In this document: positions 42,088 through 50,513 of the stretch, piece by piece
Numbering within the stretch: position 1 is the stretch's first letter
How the letters are laid out: each line of letters starts with the position of its first letter
Assembly (NCBI RefSeq): GCF_023208195.1
Contig: NZ_CP060034.1
Coordinates: forward strand, 1,426,001-1,490,000
Source: Nocardioides sp. InS609-2
Lineage (GTDB): Bacteria; Actinomycetota; Actinomycetes; Propionibacteriales; Nocardioidaceae
Reading direction: 5' to 3'
Length of the DNA stretch: 64,000 bases
The notes under the pieces: generated by a model
Databases searched by the model: none
What the model was told of the DNA's origin: nothing
What the model saw: only the letters and a program-made list of their open reading frames with translations
Position numbers and translations under genes: made by a program

Positions 42088-43617
42088 TCACTTCCAGGTG
42101 ACCACCAGTCTGGCGATGTTGTCGGCGCCAGCGGCGTCGCTCTCGTTGAGCATCTCGCGGTGCACCACGGTGCCACCGTGAGCAGAGACGAGGTCCAGCA
42201 GGTCGGTCAGGTCGAGGGGCGTGACGGGCCCGTTGCTCTGGGGGCTGCGTTCGGCGCCCACCTGCACCTGGCAGTAGAGCGCACCACCACCCCGCGTGAG
42301 CACCCGAGCGAGCCGGAGCAGGTTGTCACGACCCCCGCCGTCCACGGCGTCGAGCACATGGCGGGCGGTCACCACACGCGGACCGGCCAGCTGGGCCATG
42401 TCGGCCGCGGCGTCGAGCACGGAGCGGTTCTCGGTGAGATTGACCCAGCGGAAGCGCACCGGCAGCTCCTCGGCCTCGGCCACCTTCCGCATCCGGACGT
42501 AGGACTTGTAGTGGGCGTCCATCCCCCACGTCGACCGGCCCTGACGGCCCAGCCAGACCGCGTCCGTGCCGTAGCCGCAGCCGAGGTCGACGATCGTCGC
42601 GATGTCAGCGCCGGCGTCGGCGTGCACCCACTTCGCGAAGCCGCTCGGCTGCTCGGGAGTGAGGTCCTTGCCACCCATGCCGCGGCCCTGGCCGACCCGG
42701 ATGCCGCGGAACCACCCGTTGAGGCGCAGCCGCGTGGACTCGGGCGTGGTGAAGACATAGGCAGGGTCCGGCACGCGCCAGCTGTCGCCGTACATCGCGG
42801 CGAGCAGGTGGTCGGGCTGTGCGGGGGCGGCGAAGGTGCGGCCCTCGAGCGCGACGGTGGTGCGCGGGAAGATCCAGTCCTCCTCGAACGGCGCGCCGAC
42901 CTCGCCCATCAGGTACAGCTTGCCGGCGCGCATGAAGCCGCCGAAGACGTCGAGGCCGCGGATGCTGCCGTCGGCCTCGGGCACGTGCACCTTGACAGCG
43001 ATGCCGCTGTAGCGGGTGACGACGAAGCCCATCTCGACCAGCGTGCGCTGCAGCGCGAACGACTCGAGCATCACGTCGACGGGGTGGCTGTGCCGGCTGA
43101 CGTAACCCAGGTCGGCATCGGAGTCGTGACCGATCAGCCTGCCGTCGCGGTAGGCGCCGAGCAGCGTGCCGTAGGCCAGGAAGCCCTCGATGCCGCAGTC
43201 CTCGAGCGCCGTCAGGACGGTGGCGATGGCGTCCATCAACGGCGCCACCTGGTCGGCGTCGCGGCTGACGAACAGCCGCGAGAGGCGGTTGGACTTGTCG
43301 AGGCCGAGCGGCCGACCCTTGCGATCCTGTACGGCGACCCGGCCGCTGCCCGCGCCGAAGCTGACCTCGGCGGCGTACAGCTCGGCATCGGCGACGTGGT
43401 CGACCAGCGCGAGGCGGGTCGCACCGTCGAGGAACCGGCGCAGCGGCTGCGGCCAGGCGATCGTGCGGTCTCCCCCGCGTCCCTCGGTGTCGCGCTGGAG
43501 CCAGAACGACCACACGCGGGTGCCGTCGAACGTCACGTCGACGACCACGTCGTCGCGCGAGCTGAAGCGGATCCCCTCGTCGTCGACGTGGACGTCCTGC
43601 ATCGTCGTGGCGGTCAC
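42088..43617 (-). CDS. LicD-like nucleotidyltransferase fused to a class I methyltransferase
   Basis: The 509-residue protein starts at a GTG overlapping the upstream sulfotransferase stop. Residues about 100-310 resemble LicD/fukutin-type transferases: FLAYGTLLGAYRDGRLIGHD followed by SDADLGYV, then HVPEADGSIRGLDVFGGF. LicD relatives transfer phosphocholine or similar phospho-groups to surface sugars. Residues about 345-509 are a Rossmann methyltransferase with the SAM loop IVDLGCGYGTDAVWLGRQG. The first about 90 residues are a separate beta-rich segment. A phospho-transfer plus methylation role in glycan decoration is inferred from the sulfotransferase context. Confidence 0.8.
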   Translation of the reverse strand: MTATTMQDVHVDDEGIRFSSRDDVVVDVTFDGTRVWSFWLQRDTEGRGGDRTIAWPQPLRRFLDGATRLALVDHVADAELYAAEVSFGAGSGRVAVQDRKGRPLGLDKSNRLSRLFVSRDADQVAPLMDAIATVLTALEDCGIEGFLAYGTLLGAYRDGRLIGHDSDADLGYVSRHSHPVDVMLESFALQRTLVEMGFVVTRYSGIAVKVHVPEADGSIRGLDVFGGFMRAGKLYLMGEVGAPFEEDWIFPRTTVALEGRTFAAPAQPDHLLAAMYGDSWRVPDPAYVFTTPESTRLRLNGWFRGIRVGQGRGMGGKDLTPEQPSGFAKWVHADAGADIATIVDLGCGYGTDAVWLGRQGRSTWGMDAHYKSYVRMRKVAEAEELPVRFRWVNLTENRSVLDAAADMAQLAGPRVVTARHVLDAVDGGGRDNLLRLARVLTRGGGALYCQVQVGAERSPQSNGPVTPLDLTDLLDLVSAHGGTVVHREMLNESDAAGADNIARLVVTWK

Positions 43618-44741
43618 CGAACTCCGACCCCGGCCGTGTCGTCGGGTGACGTCAGGGCCTTCCAGTTGTTGACCTGCCCCATGAGCTGGCAGGCATCGAG
43701 GACGAGGTCGTCGAGCGACTCGGGCGGCGGACCGTGGTCCTCGCCCAGCTGAGCGGACAGCCACGTGCGAGCGGCGAGTGCGGCAGCCCGCGTCTCGGAC
43801 TCGTCGACACCCGGCGCCTTGTCGGCCAGGTCGGCCAGGTCGGCATCGAGGCGGATGTCGGCGAGGTCGCCGAACACCGGGTAGGCCCGCTCCTCGAGGA
43901 ACGACCGGACCTCCTTGTTGATCCCGAGGCCGAGCTTCACGCCACCGCGGTCGAGGACCGGCTTGGACTCCTTGCCCCTGCGCCCGACCAGCGCCTCGCG
44001 GGCCAACTGACGCATGCCGCGGCGGTAGAGCTTGGGGCGCACGACCGAGAGGTGGCTGTTGGCACGACGCAGGAAGTCGCACGAGCCGTAGCCCAGCGAG
44101 GGATTGGACTCCACGACCGACAGGTCGACGTCGACCTCGGGCAGGCCTGCGGCTGCGACGAAGCGCTTCCACAGCACCTCCGGCGGCGAGCCCGACGGCG
44201 GCACGGTCACGACGTGCACGCTCTCGACGCCGGCGGCCTCCTCCCAGCGTCGTACGAACGTGGGGATCTGCTGGGCGCGGTTGAACGTCTTGAAGGCGCG
44301 GGTCTTGCGCGCCCGGCCCAGGAAGGTGGGCTCGATGGAGCGCAGGTAGTCAGGCCAGCCCTCGGTGCCGAGGTTGCGGCAGTAGGTCTGCCACTGGGCC
44401 GGGATCGCGCCCAGCTGGTCACGCACCGACACGACGACCTCGATCCGGTCAGCGGCGAACGGCTCGAGCGCGGCGGCGACATGGCGGTCGGCGGCGAAGC
44501 TGAGGAACTCCATCGAGACGAGCAGGTCGCCGTCGGTGCTGGCGGCGAGGGCCTGCCAGCGCTCGCGGTTCTGCTGCGGCAGGCGCGGCAGCTTCAGCAG
44601 GTCGAGCACGGCCTGCGGACTGCCGGCGGGGTAGCCGACACCGGCATCGGCAAGCACCTCGCGGTGGGTGGCCAGCACTGACTGGATGAAGCTCGTGCCG
44701 GTCTTCATCGCACCCACGTGAAGAATCACGCGACGGGTCAC
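43614..44741 (-). CDS. Sulfotransferase family protein, first gene of glycan operon
   Basis: The 375-residue protein starts at the GTG at 44741, preceded by GAGG, and reads (M)TRRVILHVGAMKTGTSFIQS. The PAPS loop is AMKTGTSF near residues 10-17, and the second PAPS segment is VVVSVRDQLGAIPAQWQTY near 103. It is related to, but clearly divergent from, the sulfotransferase at 40695-41849, so two acceptor positions or two substrates are likely. It is divergent from the sulfatase gene. Confidence 0.85.
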   Translation of the reverse strand: MTRRVILHVGAMKTGTSFIQSVLATHREVLADAGVGYPAGSPQAVLDLLKLPRLPQQNRERWQALAASTDGDLLVSMEFLSFAADRHVAAALEPFAADRIEVVVSVRDQLGAIPAQWQTYCRNLGTEGWPDYLRSIEPTFLGRARKTRAFKTFNRAQQIPTFVRRWEEAAGVESVHVVTVPPSGSPPEVLWKRFVAAAGLPEVDVDLSVVESNPSLGYGSCDFLRRANSHLSVVRPKLYRRGMRQLAREALVGRRGKESKPVLDRGGVKLGLGINKEVRSFLEERAYPVFGDLADIRLDADLADLADKAPGVDESETRAAALAARTWLSAQLGEDHGPPPESLDDLVLDACQLMGQVNNWKALTSPDDTAGVGVR

Positions 44742-44863
44742 TTGCTGCCTCGATCCGCTCTCCAAGGGCTCGTCAACAGGGGCGAACCTAGCATCCGGTG
44801 CGCCACCGGCCCGAGTCTAGGATCGGTGGCGTCCACGTCCCCACTCGACCACGAGGTGTTTGC

Positions 44864-46465
44864 ATGCGGCACGGCCCGCAACGCCCCGGTCGTCGCTGGC
44901 TGGTGGCCGCGACGACCCTCGCGCTGATGGCCACCAGCGCCGCCGCCTGCAGCTCCGACGACCCGCAGCGCCGGGTCAAGCCGAAGCGGCAGACGCCCAC
45001 CTCCGCAGCACCCGTGCCCGATCCCGGTCCGAACGACACCGTCCTGCCGCCGTCCGCGCTGGCGCCGAAGCCGCTCCCCGCGCCGGCCACCCGCCCCAAC
45101 ATCCTCCTGATCACCGCCGACGACGCCGCGATCGGCGACCTGGACCACATGCCGCAGCTCAAGCAGTACGTCGCCGACCAGGGCATCACGGTCGAGAACG
45201 CGCTGGCGCCGACCCCCATCTGCGTCCCGGCTCGCGCGTCGCTGCTCACCGGGCAGTACTCCCACAACCACGGCGCGGTGACGATCGAGGGTGAGGGCGG
45301 CGGGTTCGACGCGTTCGCCGACAACGACACGCTGCCCGTGTGGCTGCAGACCGCTGGCTACGACACCTTGTTCGTGGGCAAGTACCTCAACGGCTATGGC
45401 GAGGACGACCCCACGTACGTGCCCCCGGGCTGGACCGACTGGCAGGCGACCGTCGACCCGTCGACGTACAACTTCGAGAGGCCGCAGATCAATCACAACG
45501 GCGAGGTCACCGAGCACGAGCAATACTCCACCGACCTGCTGCGCGACCTCTCCGTCGACGAGATCAACGACCCGGCGCGCGCGGCGAAGCCCTGGTACAT
45601 GTGGGTCAACTACGTCGCACCGCACACCGGCCAGCCGCAGCAGGACGACGACCCGCTGAAGATCGACCCGGACAACGGCAAGAGTCTCAAGACCACCGTG
45701 CCGGCGCCGGAGTACGACAACGCGTTCAGCGACCAGGACCTACCCACCACTCCCGACATGTTCGAGGACGAGACGTCCGACAAGACCGTCGCCAAGGTGA
45801 CCTACCAACGGTGGAACGAGCGCGACCGTGAGCTGCTGCGCGAGTCCTACCAGCAGCGGCTCGAATCGCTGCAGTCGGTCGACGACGCCGTCGCCGAGAC
45901 GATCGAGGCACTGCGCGAGACCGGCCAGCTCGACAACACCTGGATCGTGTTCACCGGCGACAACGGCTACGCGTCCGGCCAGCACAACATCGCCGGCAAG
46001 CTCTGGTACTTCACCGACATCCTCGGCATCCCGATGGTGATGCGCGGGCCAGGACTGCCACGCGGCGAGACCGTCTCCACCCCGGTCACCAACCCCGACC
46101 TGGCCACCACGTTCGCCACGCTGGCCGGGGCCACCCCGACCCGCCCGCAGGACGGCGTCGACGTGGCGCCGTACCTCACGACCGAGGCCGACACCCGCGT
46201 CGTACCCATCGAGGGCTATCGGGTGACGGGTGGCCTGACGCCGCTCTACTACGGCATCTGGGCCGGGCCCTGGACCTACGTGCGGACCCCCGGCCGCCGC
46301 GAGGAGCTCTACAACCGAGACCTCGACCCCTACGAGCTCAGCAGTGTCGCCGACGACCCGCGGTTCGCGACCCAGCTCGGTGAGCTGCGGCGGCTGGCCA
46401 AGGAGCAGCACACCTGCGCCGGCGACACGTGTGCGCGAGAGTTCTACTCCTCGGCGCAGCGCTGA
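44864..46465 (+). CDS. Exported sulfatase (formylglycine type), probable lipoprotein
   Basis: The 533-residue protein starts at the ATG at 44864 (GAGGTG upstream). The N-terminus has an export signal with a weak lipobox (TSAAAC, Cys29) and then a Pro-rich linker to about residue 76. The sulfatase domain begins RPNILLITADD, with metal Asp86/Asp87. The modified residue is Cys120 in CVPARASLLTGQ, the CxPxR motif used by formylglycine-generating enzyme. Later VFTGDNGYASGQHN supplies the remaining metal ligands. It should remove sulfate esters outside the membrane, opposite in effect to the divergent sulfotransferases. Confidence 0.92.
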   Translation: MRHGPQRPGRRWLVAATTLALMATSAAACSSDDPQRRVKPKRQTPTSAAPVPDPGPNDTVLPPSALAPKPLPAPATRPNILLITADDAAIGDLDHMPQLKQYVADQGITVENALAPTPICVPARASLLTGQYSHNHGAVTIEGEGGGFDAFADNDTLPVWLQTAGYDTLFVGKYLNGYGEDDPTYVPPGWTDWQATVDPSTYNFERPQINHNGEVTEHEQYSTDLLRDLSVDEINDPARAAKPWYMWVNYVAPHTGQPQQDDDPLKIDPDNGKSLKTTVPAPEYDNAFSDQDLPTTPDMFEDETSDKTVAKVTYQRWNERDRELLRESYQQRLESLQSVDDAVAETIEALRETGQLDNTWIVFTGDNGYASGQHNIAGKLWYFTDILGIPMVMRGPGLPRGETVSTPVTNPDLATTFATLAGATPTRPQDGVDVAPYLTTEADTRVVPIEGYRVTGGLTPLYYGIWAGPWTYVRTPGRREELYNRDLDPYELSSVADDPRFATQLGELRRLAKEQHTCAGDTCAREFYSSAQR

Positions 46466-46500
46466 CGGGGAACGGCCCGACCGGCCGGTAGGTTTGGACG

Positions 46501-47763
46501 GTGAGCACCACCCCCACCCGCGTCTACGTCGCCCGCCTCGTCGGGCTGCCGGTCTTCGACCCCCAGGGTGACCAGGTCGCGAAGGTGCGCGACATCGTGG
46601 TGGCCCTCCGGTCGGAGGCAAACCAGCCGCGCGTGCTGGGGCTGGTGGCCGAGGTCTTCGGGCGGCGCCGGATCTTCGTGCCGATGACCCGGGTGACCCA
46701 CGTCGACGCCGGGCAGGTGTCGACGACCGGGCTGCTCAACATGCGTCGCTTCGAGCAGCGCCCGACCGAGACGCTGGTCATGGCGCAGATGCTCGACCGC
46801 TCAGTCACGATCCAGCCATCGGGCATCAAGGGCACGGTCTACGACGTCGCAATGGAGCAGGCCCGCAACCGCGACTGGGTCGTCAGCCGGGTCGCCGTGT
46901 CCGAGCCGGCCAAGGGCTTCCGCCGCCGCGGTCAGACGCACGTGGCCGAGTGGCGTGACGTCGAGGGCCTGACGCGGCGCGAGGAGACGCAGGGCGCCAC
47001 GCAGCTGCTGGCCTCCATGAACGAGATGCGCCCGGCCGACGCGGCGCACATGATCCACGGCCTGCCCCCCGAGCGCCGCAAGGCCGTCATCGCGGCCCTC
47101 GACGACGAGCGGCTGGCCGACGTGCTCGAGGAGCTGCCCGAGGAGGACCAGGTCGAGATCCTGGAGTACCTCGACTCCGAGCGCGCCGCCGACGTGCTCG
47201 AGGAGATGTCGCCCGACGACGCCGCCGACCTGATCGCCGACCTGCCGCCCGACATGGCAGCCACCCTGCTGGCACTGATGGAGCCCGACGACGCCGCAGA
47301 CGTACGGCGCCTGATGTCGTACGCCGAGCACACCGCCGGCGCGATGATGACGCCCGAGCCGGTGATCCTCGACCCGCAGGCCACCGTGGCCGACGCACTG
47401 GCCCACGTGCGCAACCCCGAGCTCACACCGTCGCTCGCCGCCCTCGTCTACATCTGCCGTCAGCCCCTCGAGACGCCCACCGGTCGATTGCTGGGCGCGG
47501 CCCACATCCAGCGGCTGCTGCGCGAGCCGCCGTCGACGCTGGTCGCTGCCGCGCTCGACGAGTCAATGGACCCGTTGCGCCCCGAGGCGACGATCGACCA
47601 GGTGGCGGCACACCTGGCGACGTACAACCTGGTCGCGGCGCCGGTGGTCGACGAGGAAGGCCGGCTCCTGGGCGCGGTCACCGTCGACGACCTGCTCGAC
47701 CACATGCTGCCCGAGAACTGGCGCGACAATGCCGTCCGGCCCGGCCCGATCGGTGGTGAGTGA
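46501..47763 (+). CDS. MgtE N-domain and CBS-pair protein without the transport domain
   Basis: The 420-residue soluble protein starts at GTG. Residues about 8-150 form two PRC-barrel-like segments (ARLVGLPVFDPQGDQVAKVR, RVTHVDAG). Residues about 165-285 are the MgtE intracellular superhelical domain, with repeated ADVLEELPEEDQ/ADVLEEMSPDDAADLI units. Residues about 285-405 are two CBS motifs ending APVVDEEGRLLGAVTVDDLL. The five-helix magnesium channel of true MgtE is absent, so it is likely a magnesium- or nucleotide-sensing regulator. Its stop overlaps the DUF1003 start (TGATG). Confidence 0.9.
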   Translation: MSTTPTRVYVARLVGLPVFDPQGDQVAKVRDIVVALRSEANQPRVLGLVAEVFGRRRIFVPMTRVTHVDAGQVSTTGLLNMRRFEQRPTETLVMAQMLDRSVTIQPSGIKGTVYDVAMEQARNRDWVVSRVAVSEPAKGFRRRGQTHVAEWRDVEGLTRREETQGATQLLASMNEMRPADAAHMIHGLPPERRKAVIAALDDERLADVLEELPEEDQVEILEYLDSERAADVLEEMSPDDAADLIADLPPDMAATLLALMEPDDAADVRRLMSYAEHTAGAMMTPEPVILDPQATVADALAHVRNPELTPSLAALVYICRQPLETPTGRLLGAAHIQRLLREPPSTLVAAALDESMDPLRPEATIDQVAAHLATYNLVAAPVVDEEGRLLGAVTVDDLLDHMLPENWRDNAVRPGPIGGE

Positions 47764-48287
47764 TGAGCGAGTCCCGCACCCCGCGCCGGCTCGACACTCC
47801 GCGCGACAGCCGGCGCACGCTGGTCCGCCGGCCGTCGTACGACTCCGACACGTTCGGGATCTTCGCCGAGCAGTTCGCGCGCTTCATGGGCACCGCGAGC
47901 TTCCTGATCTACATGACGCTCTTCGTGGTCGTCTGGGTGGGCTGGAACCTGTTCGCGCCCCCGGAGATGCGGTGGGACGACTACCCGTTCATCTTCCTGA
48001 CCCTGATGCTCAGCCTGCAGGCGTCGTACGCCGCGCCGCTGATCCTGCTCGCGCAGAACCGGCAGGAGACCCGCGACAAGATCATCAACGAGCGCGACCG
48101 CCAGGCCAACGCCCGCGCGCACGCCGACATGGAGTACCTCGCTCGCGAGGTCGCCTCGTTGCGGATGTCGGTCGGCGAGATGGCCACCCGCGACTTCATG
48201 CGCTCGGAACTCCGCTCCCTGCTGAACGACCTCGACGAGCGGGCCCGCGCGGAGCCCGACGCCGAGGCAGACGTCACAGACTCCTGA
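47763..48287 (+). CDS. DUF1003 membrane protein
   Basis: The 174-residue protein has two transmembrane helices (FLIYMTLFVVVWVGWNLF and YPFIFLTLMLSLQASYAAPL) with the DUF1003 signature ending in ILLAQNRQETRDK, then a charged helical tail. The family is a widespread predicted inner-membrane protein, perhaps a small channel or transporter accessory. Coupling to the MgtE-N/CBS protein suggests they act together in ion homeostasis; that is inference. Confidence 0.9.
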   Translation: MSESRTPRRLDTPRDSRRTLVRRPSYDSDTFGIFAEQFARFMGTASFLIYMTLFVVVWVGWNLFAPPEMRWDDYPFIFLTLMLSLQASYAAPLILLAQNRQETRDKIINERDRQANARAHADMEYLAREVASLRMSVGEMATRDFMRSELRSLLNDLDERARAEPDAEADVTDS

Positions 48288-48336
48288 CCCGCTCCCCCGG
48301 TCGTCGGCTTCAGGGCAGCAACTAGGCTGGGGGATC

Positions 48337-49500
48337 ATGAGCACCCCCACTCTCGAGCAGGTCCAGGCCGCTCTCGCGAGGGTCAACGACCCCGAGATCA
48401 AGCGCCCCATCACCGACCTCGGCATGGTCGACTCCGTCGACATCGCCGACGACGGAGTCGTGTCGCTCACCGTCCTGCTGACGGTGGCCGGCTGCCCGAT
48501 GAAGGACACCATCACCCGCGACGTGACCGGCGCCGTCGAGAGCGTCCCCGGCGTGGCCCGGGTCGAGCTCACGCTCGGCGTCATGTCGGCCGAGCAGCGC
48601 GGCGAGCTCGGCGAGACGCTACGAGGCGGCCAGGCCCAGCGCGAGATCCCGTTCGCCCAGCCCGGCTCGCTCACCAAGGTCTACGCGATCGCCAGCGGCA
48701 AGGGCGGGGTCGGCAAGTCGTCGGTCACCGTCAACCTCGCGCTGTCGCTGGCCAAGCAGGGGCTCAAGGTCGGTGTCGTCGACGCCGACATCTACGGCCA
48801 CTCGGTGCCGGCCATGCTCGGTGTCGCCGACTCCCGTCCCACCCAGGTCGACGACCTGATCATGCCCGTGCCGACGCCCTCGGGTGTCTCGGTCATCTCG
48901 ATCGGCATGCTTAAGCCGCGCCGCGACCAGGTGGTCGCCTGGCGTGGCCCGATGCTCGACCGGGCGCTCGTGCAGATGCTCGCCGACGTCTACTGGGGCG
49001 ACCTCGACGTACTCCTCCTCGATCTGCCGCCCGGCACCGGCGACGTCGCGATCTCGCTGGGCCAGCACCTGCCCAACGCCGAGGTCCTGGTCGTCACCAC
49101 GCCCCAGGAGGCTGCCGCCGAGGTGGCCGAGCGGGCCGGCACGATGGCCTCGATGATGCACCAGCGCGTCATCGGCGTCGTCGAGAACATGAGCTACCTG
49201 CCCTGCCCGCACTGCACCGCGGAGGGCACCGAGCACCGACTCGAGATCTTCGGCGCCGGTGGCGGTGACCGGGTCGCGGCCACGCTGTCGCAGCGCTTCG
49301 GATACGACGTACCCGTCTTGGGCACGATCCCGATCGACATCTCCCTGCGAAAGGGCGGCGACTCCGGCAAGCCCATCGTCGACTCCGACCCGACCGCGCC
49401 GGCCGCCGTTGTCCTCGCCGACATCGCGGCCACCCTGTCCGGGCGCGGGCGAGGTCTCGCGGGTATGCAGCTCGGTCTCACCCCGTCGAGTAGGTTCTGA
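48337..49500 (+). CDS. mrp: Mrp/NBP35-family ATP-binding iron-sulfur carrier
   Basis: The 387-residue protein has an N-terminal MIP18/DUF59 domain (about residues 5-85) and a P-loop ATPase domain with the deviant Walker A ASGKGGVGKSSVTVNLA near residue 118. The CPHC pair (YLPCPHC near residue 289) binds a bridging 4Fe-4S cluster. Mrp proteins deliver iron-sulfur clusters to apo-enzymes. The gene lies between DUF1003 and tatB, an order I recall as conserved in actinobacteria. Confidence 0.94.
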   Translation: MSTPTLEQVQAALARVNDPEIKRPITDLGMVDSVDIADDGVVSLTVLLTVAGCPMKDTITRDVTGAVESVPGVARVELTLGVMSAEQRGELGETLRGGQAQREIPFAQPGSLTKVYAIASGKGGVGKSSVTVNLALSLAKQGLKVGVVDADIYGHSVPAMLGVADSRPTQVDDLIMPVPTPSGVSVISIGMLKPRRDQVVAWRGPMLDRALVQMLADVYWGDLDVLLLDLPPGTGDVAISLGQHLPNAEVLVVTTPQEAAAEVAERAGTMASMMHQRVIGVVENMSYLPCPHCTAEGTEHRLEIFGAGGGDRVAATLSQRFGYDVPVLGTIPIDISLRKGGDSGKPIVDSDPTAPAAVVLADIAATLSGRGRGLAGMQLGLTPSSRF

Positions 49501-49503
49501 ACC

Positions 49504-49830
49504 ATGTTCGGAGTCGGGTTGCCAGAGATGGCGCTGATCGCGTTCATCGCCGTTCTCGTCTTCGGCCCCGACAAGCTCCCCGGCCTCGCCCAGCAGGCCG
49601 GCCAGCTCCTGCGCAAGGCCCGCAACATGGCCAACAGCGCGCGCGACGAGCTGCGCACCGAGCTCGGGCCTGAGTTCGCCGACCTCGAGCTGCGCGACCT
49701 CGACCCGCGCAGCATCGTGCGTAAGCACATCATCGAGGCGATGGAGGAGGGCGACGCGGCCGATGGCCGGAAGAAGAAGCCCCGGCTCGGCGAAGGCCAG
49801 CTCCCGCCGTACGACGTCGAAGCGACCTGA
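49504..49830 (+). CDS. tatB: Sec-independent translocase subunit TatB
   Basis: The 108-residue protein has the TatA/B opening MFGVGLPEMALIAFIAVLVF with the short N-terminal helix, the GPDKLPGLAQQAGQLLRKAR amphipathic hinge and a charged tail containing LRTELGPEFADLELRDL. The longer acidic tail and the GLPE start favour TatB over TatA. It works with TatA and TatC, not in this window, to export folded proteins. It starts three bases after mrp. Confidence 0.92.
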   Translation: MFGVGLPEMALIAFIAVLVFGPDKLPGLAQQAGQLLRKARNMANSARDELRTELGPEFADLELRDLDPRSIVRKHIIEAMEEGDAADGRKKKPRLGEGQLPPYDVEAT

Positions 49831-49835
49831 GTCGG

Positions 49836-50375
49836 CTAACGGATCGTCCGGCTCTGCACTGCCGCTAACCGCGCGAAGCTGATCAGCATCGTCGCCCCGT
49901 GGTCGCCGGTGGCCTCCACGAAGTCGGCACCGACGCGGGTGAAGCGCGCCTCGTGACGAGAGCCGTCGGCCAGGTGCACCAGACAGCCTTCGCCGGCTTC
50001 GGCGAGCCGGCGCAGCGCCGAGCCCAGCCCGAGCCGGGTCAGCGGCGACCAGGCGACCTCAGGCACCGACCGCGGCGACGCGTCGCGCACTGCGGAGACG
50101 GCTGAGAGCGGCACGATCCACTCCTGGGCTCGGGCAGCGAGCAGGCACCACTCGGCGTTGACCCGATGCAGCTCCCCGCGGATCGCGCCGAGTCCGACGA
50201 CCTCCAGGCCGACCTCGGTGTCGAGCGAGGCCATCAGCCTGCTGGCCAGCGTGACGTGCTGGTACTCAGCCCGGCTGCGGTCGGCCACCTCGGCCTCGCG
50301 CTCGGCGTCGTACAACGCCTCGGCCTGACCCTCCAGGTCGTCGAACAGCGCGAACAACTGCTCTTCCCAGCTCAT
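49836..50375 (-). CDS. Hypothetical protein, 179 residues
   Basis: The protein starts MSWEEQLFALFDDLEGQAEA at the ATG at 50375. It has an N-terminal helix (residues 1-35), then a beta-rich region resembling a small SH3/PilZ-like barrel (VTLASRLMASLDTEVGLEVV, GEGCLVHLADGSRHEARFTR). There is no signal or membrane segment. I recognise it only as a conserved actinobacterial hypothetical; function unknown. It converges with tatB over a five-base gap. Confidence 0.75.
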   Translation of the reverse strand: MSWEEQLFALFDDLEGQAEALYDAEREAEVADRSRAEYQHVTLASRLMASLDTEVGLEVVGLGAIRGELHRVNAEWCLLAARAQEWIVPLSAVSAVRDASPRSVPEVAWSPLTRLGLGSALRRLAEAGEGCLVHLADGSRHEARFTRVGADFVEATGDHGATMLISFARLAAVQSRTIR

Positions 50376-50468
50376 GGCGCCCCCGTCATGAGGCCAGTGT
50401 GCCGCACCGCGACGTGGATCGCGCGAGTAGCCCGTCGGCTGTGCACAACCGGTTGACTGCCAAAGTAA

Positions 50469-50509
50469 AAACCCTTTGAATGATGCAAACGGACGCAAAC
50501 GAAGGGTTT
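50469..50509 (+). promoter_or_regulatory. Leader hairpin covering the ribosome-binding site of the LysM gene
   Basis: AAACCCTT at 50469-50476 is the exact complement of AAGGGTTT at 50502-50509, which contains the Shine-Dalgarno GAAGGG for the ATG at 50514. The loop contains a direct repeat GCAAACG-N3-GCAAACG (50485-50491, 50495-50501) with a 10-base period. The region is strikingly AT-rich. Either a translational switch or an operator with helical-turn spacing is possible. Confidence 0.45.
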
Positions 50510-50513
50510 GACG

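Noticed and set aside
43618..44172. Upstream extension of the LicD/methyltransferase frame
   Set aside because: It overlaps the sulfotransferase gene in another frame; the GTG at 43617 fits the overlap pattern of the operon and gives a sensible N-terminus.
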